Shown one piece after another: positions 43,629 to 51,916 of a stretch of 64,000 nt of DNA. A model generated the notes under the pieces. The model searched no databases. It saw nothing but the letters and a program-made list of their open reading frames with translations, and had not been told where the DNA came from. The stretch lies in NCBI RefSeq assembly GCF_900143685.1, contig NZ_LT671675.1, forward strand, positions 471,111-535,110, read 5' to 3'. The position numbers and the translations under genes were made by a program. This stretch comes from Parolsenella massiliensis. Lineage in GTDB: Bacteria; Actinomycetota; Coriobacteriia; Coriobacteriales; Atopobiaceae. Numbering within the stretch: position 1 is the stretch's first letter; the number at the start of each line of letters is the position of its first letter.

Positions 43629-44150
43629 GGGCCAAGGGGTCAGGTCTCTTTGGGCACACGCTGGCGACTGCGCGCGGAAATAGGGTTCGTGATTGATTTG
43701 CTGCAAAAACTGAATGAGGTTTGTGCGGTATCGGGGGTCCTGGCGCCGCCTGTTTGGTCGCAGGAACGCCCCTGGGGCCATTTGGGTCCCGTGTGGGGTC
43801 CTAAGGGGGCGCGAGGCAGCCGTGCACGGACGGCGGCGGGCCGTCGAGCGCACAAACCTCGGGTATTATTTGCAACTTTAGGATTGAGAACTTGCTTGTT
43901 GGCAGTTTTTGGCCCCGATTGTGCGATGCGGTCGGGTTACCCGTGGCCTCGAGGTTGATTCTCTGCCACAAAATCGATCGTTTGCGCAATATCGGGTGCC
44001 CACGGGGCGCCGTCGGGGAGTTGTCCTGGGCTATTGGAGGGTGTTTGGACTACTCGTGATCTCTCCGAGCGCACTCTCGAGGGTCATTTCTGCCATTTAG
44101 GCGCCTTTGAGTGCACTTACGATTGGTTGCGCGGTGCTTTGAGTCGCCTT
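43629..44150. other. Intergenic region of lower GC with no recognisable gene
   Basis: I see no supported gene between the 70-base palindrome and the terminator of the coiled-coil gene. Open frames here are short and lack convincing starts or domains. GC content drops around 43860-43910, and GGGTCC is repeated near 43735-43800. A decayed mobile or repeat element is possible. Confidence 0.4.
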
Positions 44151-44154
44151 TGGC

Positions 44155-44190
44155 AAAACGCCGCCCGGGCCATGTGCGGCTCGGGCGGCG
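44155..44190 (-). terminator. Terminator of the acidic coiled-coil gene (minus strand)
   Basis: CGCCGCCCG and CGGGCGGCG form a 9-bp stem with a 14-base loop, followed on the minus strand by TTTTG. Confidence 0.8.
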
Positions 44191-44211
44191 AATGATAGCG
44201 GTGGCTGGGGG

Positions 44212-44238
44212 TGCCAAGGGAACCCGTCCCCTTTGGCA
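44212..44238. repeat. CCAAGGG/CCCTTTGG palindrome next to the coiled-coil gene stop
   Basis: TGCCAAGGG and CCCCTTTGGCA form an imperfect hairpin, a degenerate member of the CCCAAAGGGG family. It lies directly after the stop codon of the minus-strand gene. Confidence 0.6.
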
Positions 44239-44239
44239 T

Positions 44240-45718
44240 CTAGCCGAGGGCGAAGACCAGGACGAGAAGGACGATGACCACGGCGGTGGCCACAAGGGCG
44301 TAGAAGATCTTCCTCGTGTGCTCGGTGCGCTCGCGGACCATGTGCTCCTCGCTGGCGAGGCGCTCGACGAGCTTGCGCTGCTCGTCTGCCTGGGCGCGGC
44401 TTGCCTCGCTGCGCCTTGCGAGCTCGTCGGTGAGCTCGGGGTGGGCATGGACGTCGTTTGCCTCCTCGAGCGCGGCCCGGGCGGCGTCCCCGCGACCCCG
44501 GGCGCCGGCCTCGTCGTCCCTGGCCTGCTCGACGGCGTCCTTGAGCGCAGATATCTTCGAGGAGACGTCCGCCTCCTGCTCGTCTGCCTTCGAGCGTTTG
44601 GCGTCATAGGCGCCGCGCAGCTCCTCCTCGCGCTCGCGGGCCTCCTTGAGATCTGCCTCGGCCTCCTCGAGCGACTTGCGTTGCGTGTACAGGTGCGTCT
44701 GGGCGATCTGGACGGCCTGGCTCGTCTCTTGGGTGACGCGCGTGACGTTCTCGCGCGCGTTCTCGAGCTGGGCGAGGGCCGCGGCCACCGCGCTGCTCGC
44801 CTGGGAGAGCGCCTTGGCGCCCGTCGAGGGGTCCCGGCGCATCTCGGCGAGTTGGTCCTGCTGCCGTGCGAGCTTGGCGGAGGCGCTGTCTGCCGAGCGC
44901 TTGGCGGCCTGAAGCTTTGAGTCGCGGCTTGCCTGGGCCTCGTTTGCCTGGGCCTGGGCGCCCTTGAGCGCGCGGAGCGCCTCGGCCTGGGCGCGCTCCG
45001 CCTTGGTGAGGGCGCCCTTTGCCTGCTCCATGAGCTTGCGCGAGGGGGCCACCTTCTGCTCGTTTGCGTCCTTGAGGCGCGTGAGCTCGTTTTTCTTGCC
45101 CTCGAGCTGAGACTCGAGGCTCACCCTGCGCACGCGCGCCTGCTCGAGCGCCCGCGCTGCGCCCTCGGTCTCCTGGGTCTGCAGCTTCACGATCTGCTCG
45201 TAGTTGTCCTCGACCTCGCGGCGGTGCTCGAGCTGCTGCTCAAGCTGCGTGGCATCCCTCTCGAGCGACTCGAGCTCCTTGAAGGCCGTTGCGTGGGCAC
45301 GGCGTGCCGCGGAGAGCTCGCGCATGGCCGAGACGCCCTCGGTGACGGTGGCGGTGCCGGCCTGGGCGGCGCGCTGCGCCGTGTCGATGATGCGCTTCTG
45401 CGCCGAGACGGGCTCGGGCGCGTCCTGCTCGGCGGCTTGCTCGTCATCGGGCGTCTCGACGTCATCGGCCTCTTGCTCGGGCTTCGTCTCCTCGGATTGG
45501 TCCTTGGACTCCTGCTCGGATTCCTCCTCCGTGGCGCTTCCCTCGGCCCCTTGCTCGTCTTCGGCCACCTTGGCGTCCTGCTCGGCCTCGACCTGCTCGT
45601 CCCCGGTCACCTCGGCACCCTCGTCGGACGCGTCCAGCTCAACGCCCTCCTCGACCTCGACGCCCTGCTCGGCCTCGCCCGTTGCCAGCTCCTCGACCTT
45701 TTCGCTCTCGTCTGCCAT
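44240..45718 (-). CDS. Acidic, coiled-coil, tail-anchored membrane protein
   Basis: A 492-residue protein of unknown function. The first 110 residues are very acidic and low complexity (Glu, Asp, Gln, Ala). A long coiled coil follows (about 115-450), rich in Ala, Glu, Gln, Arg and Lys with heptad spacing. One C-terminal helix (FYALVATAVVIVLLVLVFAL, the last 22 residues) would anchor it in the membrane with the coiled coil in the cytoplasm. I see no enzymatic motif. A structural or scaffolding job at the membrane, for example in division or chromosome organisation, is conceivable but not shown. ATG 45718 follows GGGAG. It is divergent from tgt. Confidence 0.75.
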   Translation of the reverse strand: MADESEKVEELATGEAEQGVEVEEGVELDASDEGAEVTGDEQVEAEQDAKVAEDEQGAEGSATEEESEQESKDQSEETKPEQEADDVETPDDEQAAEQDAPEPVSAQKRIIDTAQRAAQAGTATVTEGVSAMRELSAARRAHATAFKELESLERDATQLEQQLEHRREVEDNYEQIVKLQTQETEGAARALEQARVRRVSLESQLEGKKNELTRLKDANEQKVAPSRKLMEQAKGALTKAERAQAEALRALKGAQAQANEAQASRDSKLQAAKRSADSASAKLARQQDQLAEMRRDPSTGAKALSQASSAVAAALAQLENARENVTRVTQETSQAVQIAQTHLYTQRKSLEEAEADLKEAREREEELRGAYDAKRSKADEQEADVSSKISALKDAVEQARDDEAGARGRGDAARAALEEANDVHAHPELTDELARRSEASRAQADEQRKLVERLASEEHMVRERTEHTRKIFYALVATAVVIVLLVLVFALG

Positions 45719-45865
45719 GTCTGCTCGCTCCCGTTTCGTCTTTTGAGACCCATTGTCACGCATCGGGCGGACAGTATGTGCGATTTGTCCCACGATTCTG
45801 CCGTTGTGCGACAATTCACGGAGCACAACGGCCGCTACCTGCGGCCACAGACAAGAGGGGCATGC

Positions 45866-47056
45866 ATGACGCATTCCAACGAGCAGCTCGCGGCCGCCTG
45901 GCCCGAGCCCTCCGGCCTGCCGGACAACTTGTTTCGCTTCGATATCACGGCGCAAGACCCCAAAACCCACGCGCGCTGCGGTGTCTTCCACACCGCCCAC
46001 GGCGACGTTCCCACGCCGATCTTCATGCCCGTGGGCACCAAGGCCACGGTGAAGGGCCTCATGCCCCAGCAGGTGGCAGACCTTGGCGCCAAGATCATCC
46101 TCAACAACACCTACCACCTCGCCATGCGTCCGGGTGCGGACCTCGTGGCCGAGATGGGCGGCGTGCACGAGTTCATGCGCTGGAGCGGCCCCATCCTCAC
46201 GGACTCGGGCGGGTTCCAGGTGTTCTCGCACAACGAGTTCATGAAGCTCACGAACGAGGGCGTGAGCTTCCGCGCCATCGAGTACGACGGCGCGCGCATC
46301 CGCTGGACGCCCGAGGACAACATGGCCATCGCCGAGAAGCTCGGCAGCGACATCTGCATGCAGCTCGACCAGTGCCCCGGCTACCCGGCGACGAAGGCCT
46401 ACGTGGCGCGCGCCGTGGAGCTCTCGAGCATGTGGGCCGAGCGCTGCTGTCGCGCCCACACCCGCCCCGACCAGGCGCTGTTTGGCATCGTCCAGGGCGG
46501 CATGCACATGGACCTGAGGCTTCGGAGCCTCGCGCACCTCGAGGAGTGCGGCGACTTCCCGGGATACGGCATCGGCGGCTACTCGGTGGGCGAGGACCAC
46601 GAGACGATGTACGAGACGCTCGAGCCGCTCGTCTCCGAGCACATGCCCAAGAGCAAGCCCCGCTACCTCATGGGCGTGGGCAACCCCACGACGCTCGTGC
46701 GCGCCGTGGCCGCGGGCGTGGACATGTTCGACTGCGTGCTGCCCACGCGCACGGCCCGCATGGGCACGGCCTTCTCGAGCGAGGGACGCCTCAACCTCAA
46801 GAACGCGCGCTTCAAGCACGACCACGGCGTGCTCGACGAGCACTGCGACTGCCCGGCGTGCGCGGGCGGCTTCACGCGCGCCTACATCCACCACCTCGTG
46901 CGCCAGCACGAGATGCTCGGCGGCATCCTGCTGTCGCAGCACAACATCCGCTACCTGCTCGCCCTCATGGAGCGCGTGCGCGCCGCCATCTCCGAGGGTC
47001 GCTACGAGCGGTTCTACCGCGACTGGATGAACTCGCCCGCCGCGAACGACTTCTAG
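45866..47056 (+). CDS. tgt: Queuine/preQ1 tRNA-ribosyltransferase
   Basis: Bacterial TGT swaps guanine-34 for preQ1 (or queuine) in GUN-anticodon tRNAs. It has 396 residues. The start of the TIM barrel FMPVGTKATVKGLMP, ILNNTYHLAMRPG, the catalytic Asp regions LTDSGGFQVFSH and DMFDCVLPTRTARMGTAF, and GYSVGEDHETMYE are all present. The zinc site is C-x-C-x2-C in EHCDCPACAGG plus a later His. ATG 45866 follows AGAGGGG; the open frame extends upstream but only antisense to the neighbouring gene. A palindromic terminator follows. With queA and queH it makes a queuosine set. Confidence 0.96.
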   Translation: MTHSNEQLAAAWPEPSGLPDNLFRFDITAQDPKTHARCGVFHTAHGDVPTPIFMPVGTKATVKGLMPQQVADLGAKIILNNTYHLAMRPGADLVAEMGGVHEFMRWSGPILTDSGGFQVFSHNEFMKLTNEGVSFRAIEYDGARIRWTPEDNMAIAEKLGSDICMQLDQCPGYPATKAYVARAVELSSMWAERCCRAHTRPDQALFGIVQGGMHMDLRLRSLAHLEECGDFPGYGIGGYSVGEDHETMYETLEPLVSEHMPKSKPRYLMGVGNPTTLVRAVAAGVDMFDCVLPTRTARMGTAFSSEGRLNLKNARFKHDHGVLDEHCDCPACAGGFTRAYIHHLVRQHEMLGGILLSQHNIRYLLALMERVRAAISEGRYERFYRDWMNSPAANDF

Positions 47057-47067
47057 CGCCGAGACGT

Positions 47068-47102
47068 GCCCAAAGGGGTCCGACCCCTTTGGGCCGTTTT
47101 TT
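47068..47102 (+). terminator. Terminator after tgt built from a CCCAAAGGGG palindrome
   Basis: GCCCAAAGGGG, loop TCCGA, CCCCTTTGGGC, then CG and six T residues. Here the dispersed palindrome clearly has the form of a Rho-independent terminator. Confidence 0.88.
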
Positions 47103-47179
47103 GCGGGGCCGGCCCAAAGGTGCCAGGACCGGCCCTGCCCAAGACATGCCCCCTCATGTCGCGTACCTGCCGTTTTAGG

Positions 47180-47185
47180 TACAAT
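47180..47185 (+). promoter_or_regulatory. -10 element (TACAAT) of the SecD-like gene
   Basis: TACAAT in an AT-rich patch, 33 bases before the ATG; no good -35 is seen 17 bp upstream. Confidence 0.4.
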
Positions 47186-47217
47186 CAAAAGGTTAAAACG
47201 ACGACTAGGGGGTTCGC

Positions 47218-48576
47218 ATGAAGCGAGACGAGAAGTTCAAGGCAAAGATGGCGTCCGAGCGAAGGAGGCTCGCGGGCCCCTTCGCGCTCACGGTGGTTCT
47301 GCTCGTGGCCTCGCTCGTGGCGCTGTTCCTCCCCGCATGGGGCGTCTCCCAGGGCGTGGACCTCGCCGGCGGCAACGCCGTGACCCTCACGGCCTCGGAC
47401 TACGAGGACGGCAAGGGCGCCGCGGACGTGCTGGCGGTCCTGCGCGCGCGTGCCGACGCGCTCAAGGAGCACGACGTCCAGATCTCCCAGACGGGGGATG
47501 ACACGTTCGAGCTACGCGTCCCGGCCGGCTATGACGCCTCGTCGGTGGCGGACGCCCTCACGCAGGGCGGCTCGGTCGAGCTCGTGCGCGTGGACTCCAT
47601 CTCCGACGCCGACGTGCTCCAGAAGCTGCAGAACAACGCCAGCAACGTCACCCTCGAGCCGGGCAGCTACGACGCGTTCGTCACGTCCGACGAGGTGAAG
47701 GGCGCAAGCGTGGTGTCGCAGAGCTACTACGGCATGACCTACTACGGCATCTCCCTCACCCTTGACGCGGACGGCTCGACGGCGCTCGCCGACGTCACGG
47801 GCGAGCTGTCGGCAGACGGCGCCTCGGGCCAGGTGGCCGTGCTCATGGACGGCACCGTCATCGCCTCGCCCTCCGTGAGCAGCAAGATCGAGGGCGGCAA
47901 GATCAACGTCTCCGGTGCCTTCACCGAGTCGCAGGCCTATGCGTACGCCTCCGCCATCGCCGGTGGCAAGCTGCCCTGCTCGCTTTCGCAGACCGAGCCC
48001 GCCGAGACGGGCGCCACGCTCGGAGACGACGCGGCCGGCATCGTCGTGGCGGCGTTCCTCATCGTCTCGCTCGTGGCGTGCGCCGTGTGCGCCCGCATGT
48101 TCGGCGCGGCCGGCAGGGTGTGCGCCGATGCCGCCACCGTTGCCGTGATCCTCTCGCTCGGCGCCCTCACGATCATCGCGCGCTTCGACGTGGTCATCCT
48201 TGGCCGCATGGAGCTCGTGGGCCTGCTCGTCACCGAGCTCGCCGCCCTCGCCGCGGGTGCGCGCGTGGCCGCCCGCTACCACGCCGAGCGCGCCGCCGGC
48301 TCCTCGGTGCGCAAGTCCCAGCAGGTTGCCTGCGGCCCCGAGGCGCACCGTCTCATGGGCGTGGCGGCCGCCATCCTCGTGCTGGCCGCCATCGTGGCCT
48401 TCGTCGTCCCCGGCCACGTCCGCGAGCTCGCCGCCACGATTGCCTGCGGCATGGGCTGCGTCGTCTACGCCCTGGCCGTGACCGTGCCCACGCAGCTTGC
48501 GCTGTTCACGGTGGCAGACGCCGAGAAGACCGCCGACGAGCAGTTCGAGGCGCCCGCTTCCAAGAGCGGGGAGTAG
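47218..48576 (+). CDS. Divergent SecD-like membrane protein
   Basis: A 452-residue membrane protein with SecD-type features: one N-terminal helix (about 20-42), then an extracytoplasmic domain starting GVDLAGGNAVTLTA and containing VSSKIEGGKINVSGAFTESQAYAYASAIAGGKLP, which corresponds to the SecD P1 region and the conserved NVALVLDG/IxGG..ISG.F pattern in reduced form. C-terminal helices follow (about 280-430). Normal SecD has six helices and GxDFxGG-type motifs; the set here is incomplete and I see no SecF. It may assist protein export or be a relict. ATG follows AGGGGG. The next gene begins 3 bases after its stop. Confidence 0.7.
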   Translation: MKRDEKFKAKMASERRRLAGPFALTVVLLVASLVALFLPAWGVSQGVDLAGGNAVTLTASDYEDGKGAADVLAVLRARADALKEHDVQISQTGDDTFELRVPAGYDASSVADALTQGGSVELVRVDSISDADVLQKLQNNASNVTLEPGSYDAFVTSDEVKGASVVSQSYYGMTYYGISLTLDADGSTALADVTGELSADGASGQVAVLMDGTVIASPSVSSKIEGGKINVSGAFTESQAYAYASAIAGGKLPCSLSQTEPAETGATLGDDAAGIVVAAFLIVSLVACAVCARMFGAAGRVCADAATVAVILSLGALTIIARFDVVILGRMELVGLLVTELAALAAGARVAARYHAERAAGSSVRKSQQVACGPEAHRLMGVAAAILVLAAIVAFVVPGHVRELAATIACGMGCVVYALAVTVPTQLALFTVADAEKTADEQFEAPASKSGE

Positions 48577-48579
48577 CCG

Positions 48580-51500
48580 ATGAGCGGCCTTCGAGAGAGC
48601 GACCGCTGGCACGTCCTCACCGGCGACGCCGTCGCCGAGCACGAGGTCCGCGCGGCAACGGGCGTCACGCCGCTCGCGGCGCGCGTCATGGTGGCGCGCG
48701 GCATCCGCACGGCGGCAGACGCCCATGACTTCCTCACACCCTCGCTCGAGAGGGACTGGATCGACCCCGTCGAGCTGCCCGGCCTCGTGCAGGCGGCGGA
48801 CCGCGTGGAGCGCGCCGTGCGCGACCACGAGGTCATCGCCGTGTTCGGCGACTTCGACGTGGACGGCATGAGCTCGACGTGCCTGCTCACGCTGGGGCTT
48901 CGCGAGTTGGGCGCCGAGGTGCACCCCTACATCCCGCGTCGCTTCGGAGAGGGCTACGGCCTGTCTGCCGAGGCACTCGACCGCGTGGTGGAGGGGTGCC
49001 ACCCAGACCTGATCGTCACCGTGGACAACGGCATCGCCGCCGCGGCCGAGGTGGAGATGGTGCGAGCCCAGGGCATCGACGTCGTCGTGACGGACCACCA
49101 CGAGCCGTCCGACCTCGTGCCCCAGGGGGTGCCCGTCTGCGACCCCAAGCTCGACCACGACTGCCCCAGCTGTGATCTGGCCGGCGCGGGCGTGGCGCTC
49201 AAGCTCGTGCAGGAGCTGGGCCGACGCATGGGTATGCCCGAGCTGTGGCGCTCCTACACCGACGTGGCCACGCTTGGCACCATCTCGGACATGATGAACC
49301 TCACGCGCGAGAACCGCGCCCTGGTTACGGACGGCATCGAGCGCATGCGCCACACGCAGCGCCCCGGCATCGTGGCGCTCGCGGCCGTTGCCAACTGCGA
49401 CCTTTCCACCATCGAGGCGGACGGCCTGCCGTTCTCGCTCGTGCCGCGCCTGAACGCCGCCGGCCGCATGGGCGACGTCGACGTGGCGTTCAACCTGCTC
49501 ATCTCGAGCGACGCCACCGAGGCAGCATCTCTTGCCGCCGAGCTCGAGACCATCAACCAGAACCGCCGCGACATCGAGCGCGACCTCGCCGACCAGGCCA
49601 TGGCCATGATCGAGGAGACCTACGACGGGGGCCGCGCCATCGTCGTGGGCGGCGAGGGCTGGCACGAGGGCGTGAAGGGCATCGTCGCGAGCCGCGTCGT
49701 GAACCGCTACCACGTGCCCGCCATCCTGTTCTCCATCTCCGACGGCGTGGCCCACGGCTCGGGCCGCTCCGTGGGCTCGGTGAACCTCTTCGAGGCCGTC
49801 GAGCGCTGCGGGGATTTGCTCGTGCGCTTTGGCGGCCATGCGGGCGCCGTGGGCGTCACGATCGACGCCGAGAACATCGATGCGTTCCGCGCACGCCTCG
49901 AGTCGGTACTCGACGAGCTGCCCGCCGAGCAGTTCGTGGACACCGGAGAGGTGGCCGCCGTCGTGGGTCTCGACGAGCTCGACGTTCCCACCATCGAGTC
50001 GCTCGGCGTCCTCAAGCCGTTCGGCCAGGGCAACAAGGTGCCGCTCCTTGCCGCCACGGGCGTGGTCATGCGCGCCCGCAGCCGCGTGGGGCGCGCCGGA
50101 GAGCACCTGCGCTTTTTGGCCACCGACGGCGTGAGCTCCGTGCCCGCCATCATGTTCCGCACGCCCGACGTCGAGTGCGCCTGTGACTACGAGGGCGCCG
50201 TCGACCTCGTGTTCGAGGCCGTGGCGGAGACCTGGCAGGGCCGCACGAAGCCCAAGCTCATGGTGCGAGACATCATCTATCGCCAGGCCACGCCCGGCGT
50301 GGAGACGCCCGAGGTGGTGGGCGAGCTGTTCGCCCGCGTCCCGCAGATACTGGCGTCTGACACCCACGAGCCGCCCGCCCCGGCGAGCACCGACGCGCGC
50401 GAGCAGGCGCGCGGCATGAGCGCCTCCGAGCTCACGGACCGTCTCGTCCATCGCTTCATCGGCGACCACGAACTGCTGGGCGCCCAGCGCGCCGCGCTTG
50501 ACGCCCTGGCGGCCGGGCGCAGCACCCTGTGCGTCATGGCGACGGGCCGCGGCAAGTCGCTCGTGTTCCACGTCCACGCGGCGCGCCTCGCGCTTGCGCA
50601 GGGACGCGCCAGCGTGTTCGTCTACCCGCTGCGCGCCCTCGTCGCCGACCAGAGCTTCCACATCACCGGTGAGCTTGCCTCGCTGGGCCTCTCCGCCCGC
50701 GTGCTCACGGGCGAGAGCTCGCCGGAGGTGCGCGAGGAGGTCTTTGGCGGGCTTGCCGCGGGCACGGTGGACGTCGTGCTCACCACGCCCGAGTTCCTCG
50801 CTATCCACTCCGGCCGCTTTGCCTCCGCAGGCCGCGTGGGCTTCGTCGTCATCGACGAGGCGCACCACGCTGGAACCTCCGACGGCGGCTCGCGCACGAC
50901 CTACCGCGAGCTGCCGCGCGTGCTCGACGAGCTCGGGCATCCCGTGACGCTTGCCGTCACGGCAACGGCCGCCGAGCCCGTCGCCCGCCAGATCTGCGAG
51001 CTCGCCCGCATCGATGACGTCATCGTCGACGACACGTGCCGCGCCAACCTCGTGCTCGACGACGAGCGAGAGCTCCACGACCGCGAGGCCGCGCTCGTTG
51101 GAATCGCGAGCACGGGAGAGAAGTGCGTGTGCTACGTGAACTCGCGCGAGCAGTCCGTCGTGCTCGCACGCACGCTGAGAAAAGCCAATCCCGAGCTGGG
51201 GCAGCGCATCGCCTTCTACAACGCCGGTCTCACGCGCCAGGAGCGCAACCGCGTCGAGCGGGCGTTTCGCGCCGGCGAGCTCACGTGCGTCATCTCGACG
51301 AGCGCGTTTGGCGAGGGCGTCAACCTGCCCGACATCCGCCACGTGGTGCTCTACCACATGCCGTTCGGCGCCATCGAGTTCAACCAGATGAGCGGCCGAG
51401 CTGGACGCGACGGCGCGCCCGCAACGATTCACCTGCTGTTTGGCTCGCGAGACGCCCGCGTCAACGAGCGCATCCTGTCCTCCTACGCCCCGGGCCGAGA

Positions 51501-51912
51501 CGAGCTCGTGTGCCTGTGGCGCACGCTGCGCTCCCTTGCCGGCCGCGCCGCGCAGGCCGGAGACGACGCCATCTGCCGCACGAACGCCGAGATACTCGAG
51601 GCGTGCCTGCAGACGGCGCCCGCCACCTCGCTCGAGGAGCGCTCGGTGTCGGCGGGCATCGCGATCTTCCGCGACCTGGGCTTTCTCACCATCGAGGGCT
51701 ACGGGACGGGCAGGCGCATCCACATGGCTCCGTCGCCGGGCCACATGGAGCTCGACGGCTCCATCCGCTATCTTGAGGGCAAGCGCAGCGGCGAGGAGTT
51801 CCACGCCTTCTGCGACTGGGTGCTTACGGCCACGCCCGACGAGCTGCTCGCGCACATCAACAGGCCCATCGTCCCGGGCTTTGGGACGCTGATCGATAAG
51901 GAGGGGGAGTGA
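48580..51912 (+). CDS. recJ: RecJ exonuclease fused to a RecQ-like superfamily 2 helicase
   Basis: A 1110-residue fusion. Residues 1-580 are RecJ, a 5'-3' single-strand DNA exonuclease: GDFDVDGMSSTCLL, VTVDNGI, VTDHHEP (DHH motif), NAAGRMGDV, and GGHAGAVGVTI of the DHHA1 domain, then an OB-like region. Residues about 620-1060 are an ATP-dependent helicase with motif I MATGRGKSLVFHVHA (near 653), motif II IDEAHHAG, SATAA-type TVTATAAEP and motif VI QMSGRAGRDG, RecQ-like but lacking an obvious RQC zinc domain. The fusion would couple unwinding to degradation in RecF-type repair. It is in line with secD-like and rel, the next gene starting 4 bases after its stop. Confidence 0.92.
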   Translation: MSGLRESDRWHVLTGDAVAEHEVRAATGVTPLAARVMVARGIRTAADAHDFLTPSLERDWIDPVELPGLVQAADRVERAVRDHEVIAVFGDFDVDGMSSTCLLTLGLRELGAEVHPYIPRRFGEGYGLSAEALDRVVEGCHPDLIVTVDNGIAAAAEVEMVRAQGIDVVVTDHHEPSDLVPQGVPVCDPKLDHDCPSCDLAGAGVALKLVQELGRRMGMPELWRSYTDVATLGTISDMMNLTRENRALVTDGIERMRHTQRPGIVALAAVANCDLSTIEADGLPFSLVPRLNAAGRMGDVDVAFNLLISSDATEAASLAAELETINQNRRDIERDLADQAMAMIEETYDGGRAIVVGGEGWHEGVKGIVASRVVNRYHVPAILFSISDGVAHGSGRSVGSVNLFEAVERCGDLLVRFGGHAGAVGVTIDAENIDAFRARLESVLDELPAEQFVDTGEVAAVVGLDELDVPTIESLGVLKPFGQGNKVPLLAATGVVMRARSRVGRAGEHLRFLATDGVSSVPAIMFRTPDVECACDYEGAVDLVFEAVAETWQGRTKPKLMVRDIIYRQATPGVETPEVVGELFARVPQILASDTHEPPAPASTDAREQARGMSASELTDRLVHRFIGDHELLGAQRAALDALAAGRSTLCVMATGRGKSLVFHVHAARLALAQGRASVFVYPLRALVADQSFHITGELASLGLSARVLTGESSPEVREEVFGGLAAGTVDVVLTTPEFLAIHSGRFASAGRVGFVVIDEAHHAGTSDGGSRTTYRELPRVLDELGHPVTLAVTATAAEPVARQICELARIDDVIVDDTCRANLVLDDERELHDREAALVGIASTGEKCVCYVNSREQSVVLARTLRKANPELGQRIAFYNAGLTRQERNRVERAFRAGELTCVISTSAFGEGVNLPDIRHVVLYHMPFGAIEFNQMSGRAGRDGAPATIHLLFGSRDARVNERILSSYAPGRDELVCLWRTLRSLAGRAAQAGDDAICRTNAEILEACLQTAPATSLEERSVSAGIAIFRDLGFLTIEGYGTGRRIHMAPSPGHMELDGSIRYLEGKRSGEEFHAFCDWVLTATPDELLAHINRPIVPGFGTLIDKEGE

Positions 51913-51916
51913 CGCC

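Noticed and set aside
43524-43958. 144-codon open frame after queA
   Set aside because: It starts on the queA stop region, crosses the repeat and the 70-base palindrome, and has no ribosome-binding site or recognisable domain.
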